Origin: Gonatopus flavifemur
Lineage: Eukaryota > Arthropoda > Insecta > Hymenoptera > Dryinidae
Reading direction: 5' to 3'
NCBI GenBank assembly: GCA_018340375.1
Contig: JAFFJZ010000006.1
Location: 18,547,501-18,611,500, forward strand
Length of the DNA stretch: 64,000 bases
A program made the position numbers and the translations under genes. Shown piece by piece: positions 11,701 through 20,700 of this stretch. The notes beneath the pieces were generated by a model. It saw only the letters and a list, made by a program, of their open reading frames with translations, was not told the origin of the DNA and ran no database searches. The stretch's first letter is position 1. Every line of letters starts with the position of its first letter.

Positions 11701-14700
11701 AAATTTTGGTCAGATCTAAACAGATCTGAGTAGATCTGAAAAGTAGATCTAAGTAGATCTGGATAGATCTAACTAGATCTAAACAGATCTTACTAGATCC
11801 AGATGGTTTATGGTGAATATTGTTAGATCTGATCAGATCTAAACAGTTCTGCATAAACACGGAGAAAAAAGATATAAGAATTTTTGCTATTTTTCATGCT
11901 AAACCTGAAACAGAAAGGTTTATAAAATCATTTACTACATGAAAATATGGAAGATTATGAATTAATAGCCAAATTTTACAAAGCGTATAGTAAAATTTGA
12001 CTATTCATTCATAACCTTGACATCTGATAACGGTATGACAAAAGGTCTTAATTGTAAATCTGTATATATCGATAATTACATGTAACTGAATGTTGATTCC
12101 GCCACATATCCATCCACATAACATCCAACTTATGAAATTTGATAATTGTTACCAAACGCTAATATATATATAATTGAATACTTTTCTTAGTGTGAGTCTT
12201 CACCAAATCGCATCTGATCTGCTCAGATTTAATGAGATCTCATCAGATCTGAGCGGATTTGATCAGATATAAGAGCAGATTCAATCAGATCTGGATGGAT
12301 CTAATCAGATCTAGGATCAGATTTGATCAGATCTGAGCAGATCAAGTGAGATCTGGGAAGATCTACTGAGAATCCACCAGGTCTAATGCTGATGAGAATT
12401 GAATTTCATATTATGCAAAAGCAGATCTGAACAGATCTGAACAGATCCAATCAGATCTGAGCAGATCTGGTCAGATATAAGGGAAAATCCAATCAAATAT
12501 GATTGATCCAATAAAGAGATCTGTTCAGATCTAGTCAGATCTAGTCATGTATAAGGGTTAGATCTAATCAGATCTGATTAACCCAAAAAAAAGATCTGTT
12601 CAGATCTGATGAGATCTGATGAGATCTGATTAGATCTGATCAGATCCGATTAGATCTAATGATTTTTTCCCGGGTGGGATGAACCGTGTACTAAACATTT
12701 GTTCTTTCAAAGCTCATTAAAATTTTTTGAAAATTCAGAATGGCAGCGTCAAAATAGTAAAAAATCATGATTTTTTTATTTCAATTTCCTCCCCTGTTTG
12801 TTTTTCTATTCAACAGTTAATAATACAGAATATACTCACTAAAATGAAACGGTAAGACTTTCCGATCTGCGTTTATGTCTACGAGGCGTAACTTGGAAAA
12901 CACCAAATCAATTTGGCGATCAAGAAACGCGATACAAAGGCTTCCTCGCATTTTATGACAATGAGAAGCTATTTTTCTCTATGTTTATTATGGGATATGA
13001 TGACATTTATAAATCTTTTTATTAAGAGCGAGTATGTTTTGTATTTTCAACAGTTAAATAGAAAGAAAGGAGGCAAGAAAGGTTGAAATCATATGAATTC
13101 TCACAATTTGTTTATGTTTTATCAGCTTTATTGACCCCGTCATTTCAAATTTTCAAATAATTCAAATGAGGTTTGAAGGAGCAAATGTTTAGTACATGAT
13201 TTGTGCCACATACAATGGTCCAGCAATATTTCTTCGCATTAAAAATATGGGATTTAAATATCCTAGTTATGAAAACAAGTTCAATCCTGGTGGAAAAATA
13301 TCTCTGAAAATCTCAGACTTCTTCAAAAATTTTCAGTGAAAAAGCGTGTCCAATGAGTAAGAGTTTCTCAGAACTTTTCAGAGTTTGAACAAATATAATA
13401 TTCATAGATTTTCGAATTTTTTCAGATTACTCCAGTTTGTTTGTTCATTCCTTCGGATTTCTTTCAGAGTTTTCCAATGAAATTCAGATAAATTTTTGTT
13501 CACCAACTCAATTTGAAAAATTCTGTAAACATAGAGTATAAAAAAATATAATTCCACATCTAAATGGAGCCCAGATCAATTTAGTCTAACCTTTTGTCTC
13601 TTGTGTTTTTTTTTCTTGGTTCAAGTACGTCGCGTACCAGTTCCCGACGCGAGGTTTGACTATCTCTGCGAGTACTTCAAACCGGCCAGGTAAGCAATCA
13701 TCCAAATATTATTCATCTATACCAGCGAGTGCTTTTGAATACGTCATTGTGTTATCGAAGGGAGACCTCACCATTTGATTGCACGGCATACCCTCGTGGA
13801 AGGAAACGATTCGGAATAACTAGTCGCATTACCATACGTCTTTACCTTCATTCCTTGAACGAAGAAAGAGAAGGAGAACAGGGGGTGGCGGTACGTTTTG
13901 TCGCACGTGATCTGCAATGCAAATAAGCTCAAAATTCACTCCAAGTTTCACTCGTAGCGAATATCGGAATCCATCGAGATCTATTTTTTTTATCATTTTC
14001 AGGCATTATTTATGAAACGATGATAATTTGATACTTCGACAAAAATATTTTATTTTGATTTGAAATGATGAGTAATAACGATGGTGCTGATAAAATGAAG
14101 AAAAAAAGAGAAGCCTGCAACAATCATTCTAATTCATACGGCTTATGATGGTAACACGTGACCCAAGTGATATTCATTGAATAAGCGAATCACGTATATA
14201 AAATTACTGTGTCAACCATGCATTGGATGATGTAGATCGAATTTACATTGCAATGCTTTGATTCGTCGATTCGAAGACATTATAAAAAATACAAAACGAC
14301 GGTAGATCAAAGAGGCGACCCCGATATCATTGTGCGGTGATGCGACGGACCATGCCGTTGTTGCATTCTCGATGCGATGACGTTGGCACGTGTCGGAAGA
14401 TTCGTCGATCCGTGATGAAAGGCAGCTTAACGTGCCAAGCCTTTGGCTCATCCTTCCCTTTCTTTCGATCACTCTTTTTTTTTATCTCCCAACTAACTTT
14501 CTTTCCCTCTCTTTCTCTTCAAAAGCTAATTGTTTAATGAGCCCGTCGGCATTAGCATTCAAATATGCCTCGTTGCAGTCACCCCTCGTTTTCATTCCAA
14601 ACGCGTGTGTATCCAGACACCCTCGCGACACCTTTGATCGTGATTTCTATTCTACCTAATATATATGAGTGCCATTTACTTTGGAACGTTGAATGAATGG

Positions 14701-17700
14701 CCTCTCTGATGAAAGAAAAAACCTTACAATTTTTTTCTCTTCTTTTACAGCAAAGTTCCCGCATTTCTAAACGTAGTCGACATCGCTGGATTAGTCAAAG
14801 GCGCCTCCGAGGGTCAAGGTCTTGGGAATGCTTTTCTATCACACATCAGTGCCTGCGATGGCATTTTTCATCTCTGTCGTAAGTGCGATGAGAATGATTA
14901 TTAGAAAAAAATATATATATTCAACCGGCATAAAAGTGGAAGGTGAAGGTATAATTTTGAATACCAAGTCCAAGTCCTTTTACGAGCTGTAGAGCTGCTG
15001 GTGCTTAAGTGCTACGGGCACGCGTTATACGACTCTCTTTAGCTACTTTCCAAGAAGCCAACTCTTCGTTATTGCTCGTTATTCGAATATCGTATTGACT
15101 CGCACGGAGTAATGAAAAATATCGAAAATGTCTCTCGAGGAATACCAAAAAAAATCCCAAATATTCATTTATACTTCCATTTCTATTCCCTGAAAAGCGA
15201 AATCAACGATTTGTGTATCGGTTAGCGGCATAGTAGTGGTGCTATGCGGGGCTGACAGGCAGCGATTTGTTCCATTAAACGGACCTGGCAATTTTCTTAC
15301 TCGTTTAAATAACAGACATGCGAACTTCTCGTAGTGTTTAGTGAAAAGTATATGCGCGTTCGTACCTTGTTAAAGCTCAAGCGCTCGCATGTTGACGATA
15401 AAACCTATTGTTCTGTTTGAATTCTATTTGAATTGAAAAGTGATCTCATTTCGAGGGTAACTCGAGGATTAAAGTATCGTTTGATTTTGATTTCAGGTGC
15501 TTTCGAAGACGACGACGTTACCCACATCGAGGGAGACGTAAACCCCGTTAGAGATCTCGAAATCATCAGTGAAGAATTACGACTGAAAGATATTGAATTT
15601 TTAAATGCACACCTGGACAAACTTGAAAAATTGGTAGTACGTGGAAACGATAAGAAATTAAAACCCGAATATGTGAGTAGAATTCTGAATTTTAATCGCA
15701 TATCAAATTATTCTGTATGACGACTCGAATATCGATCCAATGCATATTGGGTCACAGAACAATTCATTGTAATGTAAATATCTTGATGCGAGGATAAATA
15801 TGATGACTCGAATTGATAAACTCTATGGATCGTTCGATATAGGAATAGCAATAGCGGAAGGGGTAGGAAATTTTATTTTTGCTTTCTCTCATTCGTGTTC
15901 GTAGGATTGCTAATACGACATGCATCGTGTAGGGTGTATATGTAACAACGATGCACTACCTACGATGGAACAATACCACGACCAATATAATGCGACCGTA
16001 ATGTGTCGGGTGTGCATGATCTTTCAACCCTTGTGTATTATTATCGGCAGTACAATTGCATCCCTCTCTCTCTCTATATATATATATATTCTTTACTCCA
16101 GACAACGAGTGAAAAATACAACTATTACCCCGCGCTATAATAATTCTCACGTTGCACCAATTGTATATAATTTTCTTTTTCTATGCTCAAATTTGTTCCT
16201 ACTTAGCAAACATTATATGTTGACTAATATTCAAATTATCTGGATGTACGTGTTTTATTTTCGTTTTCATACAAACAAAACTGTAACTGTAAAGAATTGA
16301 AAAATTATTTATATATATGAGAATGTTCTCCATTACAATTGAAATGAATCTTCTTACGGTACTTCTATCATTCGATTAGATTGTTTTGCGGAAAAAGGGA
16401 ACGTCGATAATTCGTCTAAGAAAGAATTAAATAAACTCGTACCAAAAGCGGAAAGAATAAGAAAAAAGAGGGAAAAAAACAGCTTGTATTACGTATCATA
16501 GTGTTCCCCGTCACGAACGAAGCTTACTTCACTTCACATCCCTTCCTTTATTTTCTCCTTACTTCACCAATCATGCACCATTTCACATGCAAATTTCTTC
16601 TAGGATCGTTACGAAATCACCCAACACAAATGAAAAGTGTATACGAGCAAAATAGAGCTTCGTCAATTCAACGAACTCGAGTCTTTGCTTTACAATTTTC
16701 TGAAAGTTCTCAAGAACCCTCATAGATGTACCTGTAATATCTTTTTCTTATTTTTCTCTTGATTGCAAGCCTAAACTAATGGTATCGTGCACGATGGATC
16801 GTAGTCCCTTCTAATTACGTTTCGATCGTGAAATTGCTTCGTATTTTAGGTCGTTTACCCATGTCGTTTAACAAAGAATAAATAATCGAAGCTCTCATCG
16901 CGTTTAATAAATTTCATCTCCGAAACGATTCTTGTATGGCGAATAATATTGGAAAATATTTTTCACAGGAGACTCTTCTGAAGATCAAAAGCGTGCTGGT
17001 GGATGAGAAAAACCACATCAGATTCGCCGATTGGAGTGCCAACGACGTGAGTCATTTATCTCGACAATTCCAGAATTTTTGTCGACTTTTCCAAAAAGAG
17101 ACGAGAATTTTCTATTTCGTCATTGAACATTTTTTGGAGAATTCAAACGTAAAATTAGGATTCAGCACCTTCTGAGTTTGGTCTGTTTTCCTTCGTAAAA
17201 TTCCGCAAGAGCCCCGGGGAAGAAAATTTTTCCGGATTTCACTGAAAAACTCTGAACGCAACACTGCACTGTAAAAAAAACAAGCTGAAATTTCATGTAT
17301 CAGATGAATATGAAAATTCTGAAACCTTTAATTGAAATCAAGTCCAATCATGAATTCATGAAATTTACTGCGAAATGTATCAAAATTCATATAAAAATGC
17401 GTGAAAAATCATAATTCTGTATGAGATATCATAAAATTTAATATGAAAAGTCAGAAAAGTTTTGAAAATCAATACAAAATTCATATGTTGATTGCTTCAC
17501 ATAAATTTATATAAAATTCAGGAAGCAATTTTTTACAGTGTGGGGTATTTTTGTACTTTCAAGACGAAGACGAGAGTATGAATTTCAATGCAAAAATCTT
17601 ATGAAAAAATTGCAAAATATTAGTTAAAAGCGGAAATAAATCGTAAAAAATGGCATTTTGACTTTTTTCCAAAGGATGGCCGTAATTTTTCGAATTTTCA

Positions 17701-20700
17701 TCCGATTTTGGATATCCAAGAACATTTAGAAACTTGAAGAAATTATCTAGGACACGGATAAAACAGAATTTTTACTTTTTTTTTAAAGTCCATTCAATTG
17801 AGAATGTGAAAGTCGATGTAAATATTATGAAAACATTCATTCATGTGAAATTATAATTCTTCACGATTGTCATTGGTAGAACAATACTGAGAAATGTAGA
17901 GAAAACATGTTTCAATTTCTTCCTTCGCATAAATAGGAAAAATCAGTTACATTGATAACAAAATTGATATATATTTTGTTTAAAACATAAAAACACTTCA
18001 AATAATAACAGAGAACTTAAATTCTTAAGATTTTCCTCCAAATTCTAAAGTATGAATTTTCACACAATCGCACAAAGTACCGACGTTACCATAACACTGG
18101 GGTAATTTTGTACCCCACGCTCACTTCGCGTTCTTATCAGTCGCAATCAAAAGTCAAATTGACGCTTCTAATCAACTCTTCCCTCTTTTGGAACTCTAAA
18201 CTGAATTATGGTCAGGATCCTGGATCGATATGTAGCAAAACCTACTCCACCTACAACTTTCAAAACGCCTTGAGGTACAAAAACACCCCAGTGTTGTGTT
18301 CTAGGGTTAATATGACACCGATCAACACGATTTTTGGGTCTCACTTCTCAATATCGAATTTTGTTTTCTTCTACGTTACTAATGGCGGGAAAAATAATTT
18401 TTTCGATCAAAGTTTGCTTTTGTAGAAACCAGAGCAAGTTTTTGAATTTTAAGAAAAATAACTGATTTTTTCATAATTCCACTATAGATTACAATCAGAA
18501 AATTTTTTGCTGAACATCGGAGTCTTTTTAATTTCAGAGTAAGGATAAATAATAGCATACAAATGTAGAATAATACAAAATCTAGTTGGGAAATGAAGAT
18601 TCTCAGTAGAAAATCAATTGAAATTTTCAAAACTGTTTCATTGACTTGAGATGCATAAAAGCAAAAAACTTCAGAACCTAAAAATGGATATTTTTGTGTT
18701 ATTCGAGGCCTAGCATCAAAATTAATGCATGAGAAGAGAAACCCCAGAAGGAAAAATTTTTTTTGTCGACTTGTGTTATTGATGAAATTTCAAAATTTCT
18801 TTCTGAAATGTAACAATTGTCTATTGAATTCCACAAATATGTTATTAAAATGAGGGACAAAATTCTTAACGATAACAATTATATTATCGAATTCAATATT
18901 TTAGTATGAGATTTGATAAAATGCTCATGTAAAAAATTTTATAATGTTTTTATGAAGTTTCAAGCAGATTTTTCCAGCAGTGCACGTTATTTCACTGAAA
19001 ATGTCCCTGAATATCTTTAAAAAAAAAAACACTGAAATTCTCTGAACAAAAAAATTCTCAGTAGGATTTTCTTTTACCAGGATAGGGTTGCAAAACCCTC
19101 TTAATTTATCGGAGGGCAATTGCAAGAATTATATGGAAAGATTGGATTTATCGATACTGACAGAACAATTATTGTTGGTTCAAGGGTGGTGGAAAATAGA
19201 AATCAAACGGTGGAAACTGTTGGATTTTATTTCACTTGTACCATCCTGACGTTCCCAAATTTTCCATAGGTTCGTCTTTAAGAATTTATCAGATATTATA
19301 ATGAAATAGCCGAATGAGACATTGAGACTGTACCAAAAATATTATAAAAATTCAGAACCTTACGATCTCTGGTTTTCACTCAAAAACTCTGAAAAATTTA
19401 CTCATTGAACGCGTTTTTTCACTGAAAACTTCTTTGAATATCTGCGAATATCTCTGAAATTAACTCTGCATTCGTCTGAAAAGCACTGAAACTCCTCACA
19501 CAACACTCGTTGTCTAAAAGATATCTTCAGAAATAATTAGAAACCTTTGAGAAGTTTCTGTAAGTTATCTTCGAGAACATTCGAAAAGGTTTCTGAAAAC
19601 GTTCTTGAAGATATCTTTCAGAAGTAAGAACACTTGAAGACTTCTAAAAGATATTTATTCATATTGCATAAGATTTCTTGCGTTGTTCTTAATTGTTTCT
19701 GAAGATATCTTTTAGACGACGAGTGTCGTGTGAGCCTTGGCCAGAGAAATATCAACATTTTTCATCAGAAGAAGAGCTGATCGGTGCTTTTGGAGAACAA
19801 TAGAAATTTATTATCAAAAGAAATATAGAAAAATTGGCGACAGAAATTATTTCAACACCCTGTGAAAAATAACCTACTTCGACAAAAATTTCTGGCACAA
19901 CGCACAACCTATGTAAATCTCATTCTCAAATCCTAAATTATTTATTCTCCTTCTTTTTGCAGATCGAAGTACTCAATAAATATTTATTCCTCACCTCGAA
20001 ACCTGTCATCTATCTGGTAAATCTTTCGGAGAAAGACTATATACGTAAAAAAAATAAATGGTGAGTAGCCGTTGTAGAGATCAGAAAAAAGATACAATTG
20101 TTGGTCATTTCTAACTATCAAATCAAATATCAGAAAAATAATATCGTGGGAAATATACAGTTGATAGATAAACTCGTCCAGTTATTACGAATTGTTTTAT
20201 CGCGTATAACAAAGTCATTGTCGACATTCGATCGATATTTGAAATATCATAAAACTCTGGTGTTGAATCAAAAATTTTCATCGTAGGTTAATCAAAATCA
20301 AAGAATGGGTCGATAAGAACGATCCAGGAGCCGTGCTGATTCCCTTCAGCGGCGTTTTCGAAAACAAAATCCTAGAAATGGACGAAGCGGAGCGCGCTAA
20401 GTACTTCGAAGAACACAAAGTGACGAGGTAAAAAAAACTTTATGTCTTGTCCTAAAATCTTCTACTGACTCATCGCTGCAAACGTGCATACGTTTACAAA
20501 GAGCACTCTAGAATTAGAAGAAAATTTAAAAGTGGTTTTAAAAAATACCTTATCGAAATTTGCTCGACCTATAAAATTCTCTCTTTGAGGTTTTTGAATA
20601 CGAGGCAAAAATATGTGGGAAAAAATAGTCGGAATGGCTTTCTAAAGTAGTAATAGTAGTAGGAGCGGTGGTGGTCCTTTTTTGGTTCCCACATTTAGGC

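Larger units (their letters stand above)
11583..13257. mobile_element. Older inverted-repeat element whose left end is split by an insertion
   Basis: The right end (about 13150-13257) read on the minus strand runs CCCATATTT, ATATTGCTGGACCATT, TATGTG, then TGTACTAAACATTTG. The left end has the same blocks in order, but broken after TATGTG (11633); it resumes at about 12676 (TGTACTAAACATTTG near 12690). The missing spacer is the AGATCT element. Without it, this element is about 630 bp with end repeats of about 100 bp. Confidence 0.7.
2960..13628 (+). other. OLA1: 10.7-kb non-canonical AT-AC intron of OLA1
   Basis: Exon 1 must end one base into a codon (GAA A) and exon 2 must start GT CGC GTA. 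This gives Asn-Glu-Ser-Arg-Val-Pro-Val-Pro, the family sequence, and a protein of normal length. The intron then begins ATAAGTATCT and ends TTCAAGTAC. ATAAGT-AC is the signature of the rare AT-AC introns handled by the major spliceosome. A pyrimidine-rich tract precedes the AC. The only GT donor nearby (2964) joined to the AG at 13624-13625 shifts the frame to a stop within about 13 codons. The intron contains the AK9-like gene and stacked transposons. Confidence 0.75.

Noticed and set aside
2960..13628. Conventional GT-AG splicing of OLA1 intron 1 (donor at 2964, acceptor AG at 13624-13625)
   Set aside because: It leaves two bases plus a frame that reads to a stop within about 13 codons and destroys the conserved Ser-Arg-Val-Pro-Val-Pro. 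The other AG (13639-13640) has the same phase problem.
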